DNA of 64,000 nt from Indioceanicola profundi (lineage in GTDB: Bacteria; Pseudomonadota; Alphaproteobacteria; Azospirillales; Azospirillaceae): the NCBI RefSeq assembly GCF_003568845.1, contig NZ_CP030126.1:2711501-2775500 (forward strand). Reading direction: 5' to 3'. A program made the position numbers and the translations under genes. Below the pieces are notes generated by a model, which did no database searches, was not told the DNA's origin, and saw only the letters and a list, made by a program, of their open reading frames with translations. Shown here piece after piece: positions 44,355 through 52,549 of this stretch. How positions within the stretch are numbered: the first letter of the stretch is position 1; each line of letters begins with the position of its first letter.

Positions 44355-45563
44355 CTATGCCCGGTCCAGCGTGAACAGCTCCTGCGCACGGGCCACGCCG
44401 CGCAGGGCGTAGCGCCCGACCGAGACCAAGTGACGCCGTTCCGGCTCCGGCGTCGCCGCGGCGAACTCCGAGGAAACCAGCACCTCCCGGTCCGCCGACC
44501 GGCACATGGAGGCAATGCGGCTGGCCTCGTTGACGCAGGGGCCGACCACGGTGAAGTCCAGCCGCTCCTCGCTGCCGATATTGCCGTAGAACACGTCCCC
44601 GATATGCAGACCCAGATAGACCGTGGTGACCGGGCGCCCCTCGGCCGCGCGCCGCGCATTCAGCGCCCGCAGCCGCTCGCGCAACGCCCCTTCGGCGGTC
44701 AGCGCGCAGCGGCAGGCGGTGGCCGGGTCCGCCGCCTTGAAGATCGCCAGCACACCGTCGCCCATCAGCTTCAGCACGTCGCCCCCGGCATCGTGCACGG
44801 CGGAGATCACGGCATCCGCATAGTCGTTCAGCAGCGGGATCAACTCGTCCGGCGGGGCTGCGTCGGCGATGGTGGTGAAGCCGCGCAGGTCGGAATACCA
44901 GATCACCGCCCCGATCTTCTCCGTCTCCCCGCGGGAGATGCGGCCGCCCAGCACCATGCGGCCGGGGTCGCGGCCCAGATAGACCTCCACCAGCGTCTCC
45001 GCCACCCGCGCCAGCGAGGCGCTCTTCACCCCGAGCGCCAGCAACGGCGCCAACCGCCGCAGGGCGGCCATGCCCGCCTCGGTGAAGCCTTCGGGGCTGC
45101 GCGTGGACCATGAGGAATAGACGCAATCCATCTCCCCGATGATGCGCCCGCCGGTCAGCCGGTGGATCATGGCCGCGTAGTCGGTATGCCCGTCGGCCCG
45201 CATCTGCTCCAGCACCGGGAACCCCAACGGCTCGTTCCCGCGCAGGGAAAAGCGCAGCTCGTCCAACCCATCGGCCAGCATGTGGAAGAAAGGACTCTGC
45301 CGCCACGCCTCCGCCCCCTTGCCTTCCTGGCTGCGGCCATAGGCGAAGACCGTTCCGTCCTCCCCGCCATCATCGTGCCAGATGAAACTCCGGCCCTCAT
45401 GAACGGGGTGCAGCGTGTCGATCATCACCAAGGCGCGGGCCAGCGGCAGTCCGGCCTCGCAGCACCGTGCCGCCAGTCCGGTCAGCAGCTCGGTCTCCGA
45501 CGCCCCGGACAGTCCGCTCTGGACCAGCCAGGCGGAAATCCGCTCGATATCGCCGTCAAGCAT
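44355..45563 (-). CDS. Class III adenylate/guanylate cyclase
   Basis: A 402-residue protein. The C-terminal catalytic domain (about residues 195-360) has the metal-binding Asp in WYSDLRGFTTIAD and in LKLMGDGVLAIF, the Lys of KLMGD in the base-recognition position expected for ATP use, and the LHIGDVFYGNIGSEERLDFTVVGPCVNEASRI segment. The N-terminal about 190 residues form a soluble sensory region (EMDCVYSSWSTRSPEGFTEAG) of no named family here. cAMP is the likely product. Good GGGAGAGG ribosome binding site before 45563. Confidence 0.93.
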   Translation of the reverse strand: MLDGDIERISAWLVQSGLSGASETELLTGLAARCCEAGLPLARALVMIDTLHPVHEGRSFIWHDDGGEDGTVFAYGRSQEGKGAEAWRQSPFFHMLADGLDELRFSLRGNEPLGFPVLEQMRADGHTDYAAMIHRLTGGRIIGEMDCVYSSWSTRSPEGFTEAGMAALRRLAPLLALGVKSASLARVAETLVEVYLGRDPGRMVLGGRISRGETEKIGAVIWYSDLRGFTTIADAAPPDELIPLLNDYADAVISAVHDAGGDVLKLMGDGVLAIFKAADPATACRCALTAEGALRERLRALNARRAAEGRPVTTVYLGLHIGDVFYGNIGSEERLDFTVVGPCVNEASRIASMCRSADREVLVSSEFAAATPEPERRHLVSVGRYALRGVARAQELFTLDRA

Positions 45564-45800
45564 GGTGCCGCCTCTCCCAATCCCATTCCCAGTATGCCCG
45601 ATTCCGCGCGCCCTGTCGGTGACGCTCATTACAGACGGCGGGTGGGCGGATGCGCTTGGCGTACCGGACTTCAGCGCGATTTGTGCGACAGCGGCGACAC
45701 TCCGTCCAGGATCGGACTATTGTTCCCGCCACTGCCCGGCGCACATGACGACGATCCGATGGCGCCGAGGCGTCGCGCTTTCCCGACCAGGAGGTTCCCC

Positions 45801-46664
45801 ATGACCGCACGCAGCCTCAAGGCCGTCCACCCGGCCCACCGGGACGATATCCGCGACCTGCAGACGCGCCGTCCGCTGCCCGGTCCGGCCGTGCCGCAGA
45901 TCGATCCGTTCCTGTTCCTGAACCATCACGGCCCCCAGACCTACCCTCCCGGCAACCAGGGCCTTCCCTTCGGCCCCCACCCGCACCGCGGGTTCGAGAC
46001 GCTGACCTTCATCCTGGAGGGGGAGCTGGCGCACCGGGACAGCGCCGGTCATGAGAGCATCATCGGTCCTGGCGGCATCCAATGGATGACGGCCGGTTCC
46101 GGCCTGATCCATTCCGAACTGTCGCCCGACCGCTTCAAGCGCAGCGGCGGCCCGCTGGAGATCCTGCAGCTCTGGATCAACCTGCCCGGCCGGCTGAAGA
46201 TGGTGCAGCCGGCCTATACCGGCGTTCAGCAGCCGGATATCCCCGTTCTCTCCCTGGCCGGGGGCCAGGCACGGATGAACCTGATCGCCGGCAGCTTCGA
46301 CAGCACGGCCGGCCCGATCCAGTCCCTGACCGGCATCATGATGTCCACCGTCACGCTCGAGCCAGGAGCGGAGGCGGCGCTGGCGGCGCCGCAGGACCGC
46401 AACGTCTTCTTCTATGTGGTCCGGGGGGAGGTCGCGCTGGCGGGACGGAAGGTGCCGCAGTTCAATCTGGTGGAGATGAGCCGCGACGGCGATGAGATAC
46501 GGATCGAGTCCGCCTCCGGCGCCGTGCTCCTGTTCGGCCACGGCCAACCGATCAACGAGCCCGTCGTCGCCCACGGCCCCTTCGTGATGAACAGCCGCGA
46601 GGAGATCATCGCCGCCATCCGCGACTATGAGGCCGGCAAGTTCCACGGCGTTCAGCTGGCCTGA
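45801..46664 (+). CDS. Pirin family protein
   Basis: A 287-residue double-cupin protein. The N-terminal metal-site motif PFGPHPHRGFETLTFILEGELAHRDSAGH (His, His, Glu) and GGIQWMTAGSGLIHSE are those of pirin. Bacterial pirins include quercetinases and redox-linked regulators; the present one cannot be assigned further. AGGAGG ribosome binding site just upstream of 45801. Confidence 0.95.
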   Translation: MTARSLKAVHPAHRDDIRDLQTRRPLPGPAVPQIDPFLFLNHHGPQTYPPGNQGLPFGPHPHRGFETLTFILEGELAHRDSAGHESIIGPGGIQWMTAGSGLIHSELSPDRFKRSGGPLEILQLWINLPGRLKMVQPAYTGVQQPDIPVLSLAGGQARMNLIAGSFDSTAGPIQSLTGIMMSTVTLEPGAEAALAAPQDRNVFFYVVRGEVALAGRKVPQFNLVEMSRDGDEIRIESASGAVLLFGHGQPINEPVVAHGPFVMNSREEIIAAIRDYEAGKFHGVQLA

Positions 46665-46676
46665 TGCCGGACAAAG

Positions 46677-46708
46677 CAAAAGGGCCGGGAAGTTTCCCGG
46701 CCCTTTTT
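46677..46708 (+). terminator. Rho-independent terminator after the pirin gene
   Basis: Stem AAGGGCCGGGA / TCCCGGCCCTT with a four-base loop (46680-46705) followed by TTT. It may also end the minus-strand tRNA transcript, as A bases flank the other side. Confidence 0.85.
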
Positions 46709-46719
46709 GCTGTTCAATC

Positions 46720-46794
46720 TGGAGCGGGCGAAGGGATTCGAACCCTCGACCCCAACCTTGGCAAGGTTGTGCTCTACCCCTGAGCTACGCCCGC
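46720..46794 (-). tRNA. tRNA-Gly (anticodon GCC)
   Basis: On the minus strand: acceptor GCGGGCG/CGCCCGC, D arm GCTCAGGGGTAGAGC, anticodon loop TTGCCAA (GCC), T arm GAGGGTTCGAATCCCTT, CCA encoded. 75 nt. Confidence 0.95.
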
Positions 46795-46859
46795 ATCGCC
46801 AGATCGTTACCGCCGCTTCGTTCGCGTCCCGGAGGAGTGCGCCCCGGCGGTGAGCGCGG

Positions 46860-46887
46860 AATATATACATGCCGCGCCGAGCTGCAA
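46860..46887 (-). promoter_or_regulatory. Promoter of tRNA-Gly(GCC)
   Basis: On the minus strand TTGCAG (46887-46882), 16-base spacer, TATATT (46865-46860). The tRNA starts about 65 bases further on. Confidence 0.65.
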
Positions 46888-47117
46888 GCGCTTTTTTCGC
46901 TGCTCCGCAAAAATCTTCGAGGCCCGCTCGGCCCGCCCGCCCGGACTGCCGCGGAAGGAGACGGAGCGGTCCGGGCGGGCCATGCGTTACCAGCCGGTCA
47001 GCCGACCTTTGCGGGTAGGCGTGGCGCGGTCTATATAACGGCGGAGTGAAAGGGCGCCTCTGCCAAGCCGCCGGGCCGATGCGCGGACGTCCTTAGAGAA
47101 GCCAAGGGATAAGACGA
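46888..47117. other. Leader region of the thioredoxin-domain gene
   Basis: No gene recognised between the tRNA promoter and 47118. A candidate promoter for the downstream operon is TTTGCG (47008-47013), 18-base spacer, TATATA (47032-47037). No strong Shine-Dalgarno is visible before ATG 47118. Confidence 0.4.
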
Positions 47118-48068
47118 ATGCAGAGCAGCTTCCCCCCCAATGGCGGAGCCTTCGGCGCAGGTGCGGGCGCGCCGCGCGGCGGGGCCGCGGACGTGGTCAA
47201 GGACGCGACCGACGCCAGCTTCATGGCCGACGTGATCGAGACGTCGCGCACCGTACCCGTCCTGGTCGATTTCTGGGCCCCCTGGTGCGGTCCTTGCAAG
47301 CAGCTCGGCCCGGCGCTGGAAAAGGTGGTGCAGGCCGCCAAGGGCGCGGTCCGCATGGTCAAGATCAATACGGACGAGAACCCGGCCGTTGCCGGCCAGC
47401 TCCGCATCCAGTCGATCCCCGCCGTCTATGCCTTCTTCCAGGGCCGCCCGGTGGACGGTTTTGTCGGCGCCCTGCCGGAATCCCAGCTGAAGCAGTTCGT
47501 CGAGCGGCTGATCAAGATGGCCGGCGGCGTGGCCCCCGGCGAGGATCTGGCCGCCATCCTGGAAGAAGCGAAGCAGGTTCTGGAGACCGGCGACATCCAG
47601 ACGGCCGCCGCCATCTATAATGACGTGCTCCAAGCCGATCCGGAGAATGCCGCCGCCTTCGCCGGGCTGATCCGCTGCCTGATCGCTGCGGGCCAGACGG
47701 AAGAGGCCAAGGTCATGCTGGACCAGGCGCCGGACGGCATCGCCAAGTCGCCGGAGCTGACGGCCATCCGCACCCAGCTCGATCTGGCGGAGCAGGCCAA
47801 GCAGGCCGGCCCGATCCCGGAGCTGATGAACCGCGTCGCCCAGGACCCCAACGACCTCCAGACCCGCTACGATCTCGCCCTGGCGCTCTATGCCGCCGGC
47901 AAGCGCGAAGAGGCGGTGGAGGAGCTGCTGGAAATCGTGAAGCGCGACCGCGAATGGAACGAGCAGCAGGCCCGCAAGCAGCTTCTCAAATTTTTTGAGG
48001 CTTTCGGGCCTACGGACAAGCTGACGGTCATGGCCCGGCGGAAATTGTCCTCTATCTTATTTTCATGA
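47118..48068 (+). CDS. Co-chaperone YbbN/CnoX-type thioredoxin with TPR region
   Basis: A 316-residue protein. The N-terminal thioredoxin domain (about residues 30-135) has a complete active site WCGPC (Cys57, Cys60), unlike E. coli CnoX, which lacks one Cys. The C-terminal half (about 145-310) has the TPR-like helices (AAAIYNDVLQADPENAAAFAGLIRCLIAAGQTEEA; RYDLALALYAAGKREEAVEELLEIVKRDREWNEQQARKQLLKFFEAF). It is expected to protect proteins from oxidative aggregation and pass them to GroEL/DnaK. Overlaps the next gene by 4 bases. Confidence 0.95.
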   Translation: MQSSFPPNGGAFGAGAGAPRGGAADVVKDATDASFMADVIETSRTVPVLVDFWAPWCGPCKQLGPALEKVVQAAKGAVRMVKINTDENPAVAGQLRIQSIPAVYAFFQGRPVDGFVGALPESQLKQFVERLIKMAGGVAPGEDLAAILEEAKQVLETGDIQTAAAIYNDVLQADPENAAAFAGLIRCLIAAGQTEEAKVMLDQAPDGIAKSPELTAIRTQLDLAEQAKQAGPIPELMNRVAQDPNDLQTRYDLALALYAAGKREEAVEELLEIVKRDREWNEQQARKQLLKFFEAFGPTDKLTVMARRKLSSILFS

Positions 48069-48727
48069 GCCGCAATCCATTCGATCCGAGCTTCGACGAG
48101 CTCCCCGCCAGCATCCCCGTCTTTCCCCTGACGGGGGCGCTGCTGTTGCCGCGGGGAAAGCTCCCGCTGAACATCTTTGAGCCGCGCTACCTGAACATGG
48201 TCCAGGACGCGCTGGCGGGCGACCGGATCATCGGCATGATCCAGCCGGCGGAAGGCGGCCTTCCCGGAGAGCCGCCGCCGCTGCTGCCCATGGGCTGTGC
48301 CGGCCGCATCACCTCCTTCGCGGAGACGGAGGACGGCCGCATCCTGATCACGCTGACCGGCCTCTGCCGCTTCACCCCGAAGCAGGAGCTGCCGCTGTTC
48401 CGCGGCTATCGCCGCGTCATCCCCGACTGGTCCGCCTTCGAGCTGGACCTGACGGAGGACGAGGCGGAGGTGCTGGACCGCGACCGGCTGGGTTCGGCGC
48501 TGCGGGCCTATTTCCAGAAGCAGGGCATCACGGCCAACTGGGACGCCATCGCCGGCACGGCGGATGAGCGGCTGGTGGCCACGCTGGGAATGATCTGCCC
48601 GTTCGATCCGTTCGAGAAGCAGGCCCTGTTGGAAGCGGCGGACCTGCCGACCCGTGCCGATTTGCTGCTTGCGCTGCTGGAAATGGCGGTGCACGACAAA
48701 CCGGGCGGCGAGTCCGCCAGACATTGA
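48065..48727 (+). CDS. Lon N-terminal (LON substrate-binding) domain protein
   Basis: A 220-residue protein that is only the LON N-domain ([34 protein letters not shown]), without ATPase or protease parts. This stand-alone form is common in alphaproteobacteria next to ybbN and trm112. Role unknown, perhaps substrate binding in protein quality control. Start overlaps the ybbN stop (ATGA). Confidence 0.95.
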   Translation: MSRNPFDPSFDELPASIPVFPLTGALLLPRGKLPLNIFEPRYLNMVQDALAGDRIIGMIQPAEGGLPGEPPPLLPMGCAGRITSFAETEDGRILITLTGLCRFTPKQELPLFRGYRRVIPDWSAFELDLTEDEAEVLDRDRLGSALRAYFQKQGITANWDAIAGTADERLVATLGMICPFDPFEKQALLEAADLPTRADLLLALLEMAVHDKPGGESARH

Positions 48728-48773
48728 CGCGCCGGCCGCCAAGGCCGGAGACAAGAGACGGAGGAACCCTGCC

Positions 48774-48971
48774 ATGGCTGCCGCCAAGGTCGATCCCAAG
48801 CTGCTGGAAATCCTGGTCTGCCCGCTGACCAAGTCGCCGTTGCGCTACGACGCCGAGGCGCAGGAGTTGATCAGCGACCAAGCCGGCCTGGCCTATCCCA
48901 TCCGCGACGGCATCCCCATAATGCTGGTGGACGAGGCCCGGCCGCTGGACAGCGCCAGAGCCGGCGCCTGA
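48774..48971 (+). CDS. Trm112 family protein
   Basis: A 65-residue protein: [34 protein letters not shown] then [17 protein letters not shown]. This is the UPF0434/Trm112-like fold; the second pair of zinc Cys is lost, as in most alphaproteobacterial forms. Eukaryotic Trm112 activates methyltransferases; the bacterial role is not established. GGAGG ribosome binding site. Confidence 0.94.
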   Translation: MAAAKVDPKLLEILVCPLTKSPLRYDAEAQELISDQAGLAYPIRDGIPIMLVDEARPLDSARAGA

Positions 48972-48979
48972 GGAGCATC

Positions 48980-49381
48980 ATGGCCACTGAGGAACGCTTC
49001 GCCACCGACCCCTTCGGGACCAGGGCCTGGCCGGAGGAAATCCGCCTGAAGAAGGCGGAGCGGCTGCTGCATATCCGATTCGAGGATGGGGCTGAGTTCG
49101 CCCTTCCGGCGGAGTATCTGCGGGTGGAAAGCCCCAGTGCGGAGGTGCAGGGCCACGGCCCCGGCCAGAAGCAGACCGTGCCGGGCAAGCGCCAGGTCGG
49201 CATCCGCGCGGTGGAGCCGGTTGGCAATTACGCCGTCCGGATCGTCTTCGACGATGGGCACGATACCGGCATCTTCTCCTGGTCCTATCTCTATGAGCTG
49301 GGCGCAAAGCAGGCGGAGAAATGGGCTGCCTATCTGGACGCGCTGGAGAAAAAGGGCCTGTCGCGGGACCCGCGGTTCTAA
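48980..49381 (+). CDS. DUF971 (gamma-butyrobetaine hydroxylase N-terminal-like) protein
   Basis: A 133-residue protein with PEEIRLKKAERLLHIRFEDGAEFALPAEYLRVESPSAEVQGH and VEPVGNYAVRIVFDDGHDTGIFSWSYLYELG. The domain is found at the N-terminus of carnitine-synthesis dioxygenases and as a single protein here; in bacteria it is sometimes linked to Fe-S assembly. It follows trm112 by 8 bases, so the four genes from 47118 form one operon. Confidence 0.92.
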   Translation: MATEERFATDPFGTRAWPEEIRLKKAERLLHIRFEDGAEFALPAEYLRVESPSAEVQGHGPGQKQTVPGKRQVGIRAVEPVGNYAVRIVFDDGHDTGIFSWSYLYELGAKQAEKWAAYLDALEKKGLSRDPRF

Positions 49382-49461
49382 GGCGACCGGTCTCCGCGAA
49401 TGGACCCTTAATGCCTTCGTGGTAGACTCTGCCGGAACTGCCCCGCCCGGAGTTGCCCGCC

Positions 49462-50040
49462 TTGACCCTGCCCCGCCGCCATCTTTTCGCCTGCGGCGCA
49501 GCCGCCGCCCTGATGGTCCTGGGCGCCTGCGGCGGGCCACGGACGCCCGAACTGGCCGAACCGGTCCTGCCGCCCCTGCCCGGTACGCGGCGCATCGTGC
49601 TGGTCCACTCCCCCAGCCGGGAGCGCGTGGACGTGGTCTATGCCCGTGAGGGGCGCTACGACGCCACGGCCCTGGCGCAGATCAATAATCTGATGCGCGA
49701 CCGCAATACGGGGGATCTGGCGCCCATCGACCCGCTATTGCTGGATTTCCTCTGGGATCTGCTGTTCCGCACCGGCATCGCCGAAGGCACGGAGGTGCAG
49801 ATCACCTCCGGCTACCGCAGTCCCCAGACCAATGCCCGGCTGGTGTCGCAGAACAGGAACGCGGCGCGCGAGAGCTTCCACATGTCGGGCAAGGCCATGG
49901 ATTTTCGGGTGCCGCTGCTTCCCGGCGCTGCCTTGGCTGAGATCGCCAAGACCATGCAGCGCGGCGGTGCCGCCTACTACCCCTCCACTGGCCACACCCA
50001 TATCGACACCGGCCCGGTCCGCACCTGGCGGACGAAGTAG
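49462..50040 (+). CDS. DUF882/peptidase M15-like cell-wall protein, probable lipoprotein
   Basis: A 192-residue protein with twin-Arg (LPRRHLF) and a lipobox-like LGAC near residue 22, so it may be exported folded and lipidated. The M15A-type zinc site is seen as SGYRSPQTNARL, SFHMSGKAMDFRVP and HTHIDTG. YcbK-family proteins of this type are often encoded with L,D-transpeptidases. No ATG fits; TTG 49462, 9 bases after a GGAG, is the best start. Function in peptidoglycan is inferred. Confidence 0.88.
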   Translation: MTLPRRHLFACGAAAALMVLGACGGPRTPELAEPVLPPLPGTRRIVLVHSPSRERVDVVYAREGRYDATALAQINNLMRDRNTGDLAPIDPLLLDFLWDLLFRTGIAEGTEVQITSGYRSPQTNARLVSQNRNAARESFHMSGKAMDFRVPLLPGAALAEIAKTMQRGGAAYYPSTGHTHIDTGPVRTWRTK

Positions 50041-50065
50041 GTTCCGCCGCATTCGGGCATCGGGC

Positions 50066-50530
50066 CTACAGCAGGTCCCGCAGCATGGCGACCAGCGGGA
50101 TGTCCGCCGGGGGCATGGGATAGTCCTTCATCCGCACCGGCTTCACCCAGGCGAGTTGCTGCCCCTCCAGCCCCTGCGGCGTGCCCTTCCACACCCGGCA
50201 GGCATAAAGCGGCATCAGCAGGTGGAAACTCTCATAGCGATGACTGGCGAAGGTCAGCGGAGCGAGGCAGCTCTCGGCCGTGTCGATCCCCAGCTCCTCC
50301 TTCAGCTCGCGGATCAGCGCCTGTTCGGGCGTCTCCCCCTCATTCACCTTGCCGCCGGGAAATTCCCAGAGGCCGGCGAGCTGTTTGCCGGGCGGGCGCT
50401 GGGCCAGCAATATTCGGCCATCGGCATCCACCAGCGCCACGGCGGCCACCAGCACCGTCCGCACTGGCGGCAGGGCCCGGTCGGCCTCCTGCCAGCAGGG
50501 AGTATCGCCGGACTCTTCAGGCATGGTCAT
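50066..50530 (-). CDS. mutT: MutT/8-oxo-dGTP diphosphatase (Nudix)
   Basis: A 154-residue Nudix hydrolase with a full Nudix box: GGKVNEGETPEQALIRELKEELGID (about residues 62-86). The RTVLVAAVALVDADGRILLAQRP start and the WVKPVRMKDYPMPPAD end match MutT, which clears 8-oxo-dGTP. The start (50530, or 50524) overlaps the acetyltransferase gene upstream, so argJ, the GNAT gene and mutT form an operon. Confidence 0.92.
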   Translation of the reverse strand: MTMPEESGDTPCWQEADRALPPVRTVLVAAVALVDADGRILLAQRPPGKQLAGLWEFPGGKVNEGETPEQALIRELKEELGIDTAESCLAPLTFASHRYESFHLLMPLYACRVWKGTPQGLEGQQLAWVKPVRMKDYPMPPADIPLVAMLRDLL

Positions 50531-51083
50531 GGTTGGCCTCGAACGCGGTGCGGGTGATTCGGTGGATGTTGGCGGGGGCGGGGCCGCCGCGCAGCCCGCG
50601 GGGGTGCAGCGGATCGACCCGGACAATCCGGAAGCCGGCCTTCTTCAGCACGTTGTTGCTGGCATGGTTCATGGGATCGACGGCGGCCTCGATCGCGGAC
50701 AGCCCCACATCGCGGAAGCCGCAGGCCACCATGGCCTGTGCCATCTCCGTCCCCAGCCCCTGCCCCCAAGAGGCGGGGGAGAGCCAATAGCCAAGCTCCG
50801 CCTCCCCCTCCCCGCCAGCGGCCATGTCCAGCCCGATGGCGCCGATCATCTCCGCCCCGCCATCCGGCACGGCCACGAGATGGAGCAGCGTGCCGGTCCC
50901 ACGCCGGGCGCAGGTGATCGCCAGCCAGCCTTCCGCATCCGCCATGGAATAGGGATGCGGCACATGGATCAGCCACTGCGCCACTTCCCACCGCCCGATC
51001 TCCCGCACCAGCACGGGCAGGTCGGCCGCTGTCAGCTGGCGGAGCGTGAGCCGGCCGGTGCGCAGGGACATGGGCAGCTGCAC
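50517..51083 (-). CDS. GNAT family N-acetyltransferase (RimJ/RimL-type)
   Basis: A 188-residue acetyltransferase. LRTGRLTLRQLTAADL at the start and GEAELGYWLSPASWGQGLGTEMAQAMVACGFRDVGLSAIEAAVDPMNHASNNVLKKAGFR are the RimJ/RimL/AcT_3 features. Substrate unknown. It lies 3 bases after argJ and overlaps mutT; this argJ-GNAT-mutT order is common in alphaproteobacteria. Confidence 0.92.
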   Translation of the reverse strand: MQLPMSLRTGRLTLRQLTAADLPVLVREIGRWEVAQWLIHVPHPYSMADAEGWLAITCARRGTGTLLHLVAVPDGGAEMIGAIGLDMAAGGEGEAELGYWLSPASWGQGLGTEMAQAMVACGFRDVGLSAIEAAVDPMNHASNNVLKKAGFRIVRVDPLHPRGLRGGPAPANIHRITRTAFEANHDHA

Positions 51084-51086
51084 CGG

Positions 51087-52331
51087 TCAGCTCCGGTAGC
51101 TGCCATTGATGTCGATGTAGCCGTGGGTCAGGTCGCAGGTCCAGACCGTGGCGCGGCCGGGGCCGATGTTGAGGTCGATGTCGATATCGATCTCCAGCCC
51201 CTTCATGTGGGCGGCCACCGGCGTCTCGTCATAGCCCGGCACCTCCATCCCGTTTGCGCAGATCTGCACCCCGCCGACGGAGATGACCAGCTTGTCCCGG
51301 TCTGCCGCCTCGCCCGACCGCCCCACGGCGGCGACGATACGGCCCCAGTTCGCGTCCTCGCCCGCAATGGCGGTCTTCACCAGGGGGGAGTTGGCCACGG
51401 TCATGCCGATCCTCTTGGCGGCGGCGTCATCCTCGGCGCCCGCAACGCGGATGGTGACGAACTTGGTCGCCCCCTCCCCGTCCCGGATGATCTGCTGCGC
51501 CAGATCCAGGCAGACCTCCTCCAGCGCCGCGGCGAAGGCAGCGACGCGGGGGTCGTCGATGCTGGTGATGGCACTGTGCGCGGCCTTGCCGGTGGCGCAG
51601 GCGATCACCGTGTCGCTGGTGGAGGTGTCGCCATCCACGGTGATGGAGTTGAAGGTGCGCACCGTGATGCCGGACAGGAGTTGCTGGAGCACAGGGGAGG
51701 AGATGGCGGCGTCGGTGAAGACGAAGCCCAGCATGGTGGCCATGTCGGGGGCGATCATGCCGCTGCCTTTGGCGAAGCCCGCCACGGTGACGGTGACGCC
51801 GTCGATTTCCGCAAAGGCCGCGGCCCCCTTGGGGAAGGTGTCGGTGGTCATGATGGCGCGGGCCGCCTTCTCCCACGCCGCCCCTTCCGCCGGGACCAGC
51901 TTGTCGACCATCGCTGGCACATGCCTGGCGATCAGGTCCTGCGCCATGGGCTGACCGATCACGCCGGTGGAGGCGAGATAGACCTCCTCCGGCGCGCAGC
52001 CGATGGCCTGGACCGTGGCGTCCAGCGTTGACTGCACGAACGCCTCCCCGGCGGCACCGGTGAAGGCGTTGGAATTTCCGGCATTCACCACCAGCGCCCG
52101 AGCGGAACCGGTCTTCAGCGCGTGACGGCACCAATGCACCGGTGCGCTGGCTGTCTTCGACGTGGTCAGCACGCCGGCCACGGTCGTCCCCGGCTCCAGC
52201 ACCGCCAGCATGGTCTCATCCCGTTCCGTCTTGTAGCGGATTCCGCTGCGGTGCGCGGCAAGGCGGACGCCGGCCACGGGGGGCAGTTGCGGGAAGGCGG
52301 CCGGGGCGAGCGGGGAGATTTTGGAGGCCAT
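51087..52331 (-). CDS. argJ: Bifunctional glutamate N-acetyltransferase/N-acetylglutamate synthase ArgJ
   Basis: A 414-residue enzyme of arginine synthesis, recycling the acetyl group from acetylornithine. It self-cleaves before the Thr of the conserved MATML sequence, which is present (KGSGMIAPDMATMLGF, about residues 183-198), giving alpha and beta chains. SFVAATGRS-type features appear as VAAVGRSGE and VDGDTSTSD. ATG 52331 gives the normal N-terminus. Confidence 0.97.
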   Translation of the reverse strand: MASKISPLAPAAFPQLPPVAGVRLAAHRSGIRYKTERDETMLAVLEPGTTVAGVLTTSKTASAPVHWCRHALKTGSARALVVNAGNSNAFTGAAGEAFVQSTLDATVQAIGCAPEEVYLASTGVIGQPMAQDLIARHVPAMVDKLVPAEGAAWEKAARAIMTTDTFPKGAAAFAEIDGVTVTVAGFAKGSGMIAPDMATMLGFVFTDAAISSPVLQQLLSGITVRTFNSITVDGDTSTSDTVIACATGKAAHSAITSIDDPRVAAFAAALEEVCLDLAQQIIRDGEGATKFVTIRVAGAEDDAAAKRIGMTVANSPLVKTAIAGEDANWGRIVAAVGRSGEAADRDKLVISVGGVQICANGMEVPGYDETPVAAHMKGLEIDIDIDLNIGPGRATVWTCDLTHGYIDINGSYRS

Positions 52332-52453
52332 GGGGCGTCCTGTCGGTCGGGGGCGGGATGGTGCGGCGGCCGCACCAGGGATCGGGGGCATGAAGCCGGG
52401 ACATGCCGCACAGGTCAAGGGGCCAGCGGGCAGGTTCCAGCATGGCCCATAAC

Positions 52454-52484
52454 GGACAAACCCCGCCGGTAAGGGCGGGGTTTG
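52454..52484 (-). terminator. Rho-independent terminator of the porin gene
   Basis: 11-bp stem CAAACCCCGCC (52457-52467) / GGCGGGGTTTG (52474-52484) with a six-base loop, about 65 bases after the porin stop on the minus strand. The T run is short. Confidence 0.7.
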
Positions 52485-52549
52485 CCTTTGTGCCGTGCCG
52501 GAAAACCGGCCGGCCTTCTTATGAAGCTCCCGAAGGGAACGCTTCCGGA

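Noticed and set aside
40674-45563. Considered as a prophage remnant or defence island because of many small ORFs and a MarR gene
   Set aside because: No phage, nuclease, helicase, restriction, toxin-antitoxin or CRISPR-type family was recognised; only small unknown proteins and ordinary membrane proteins.
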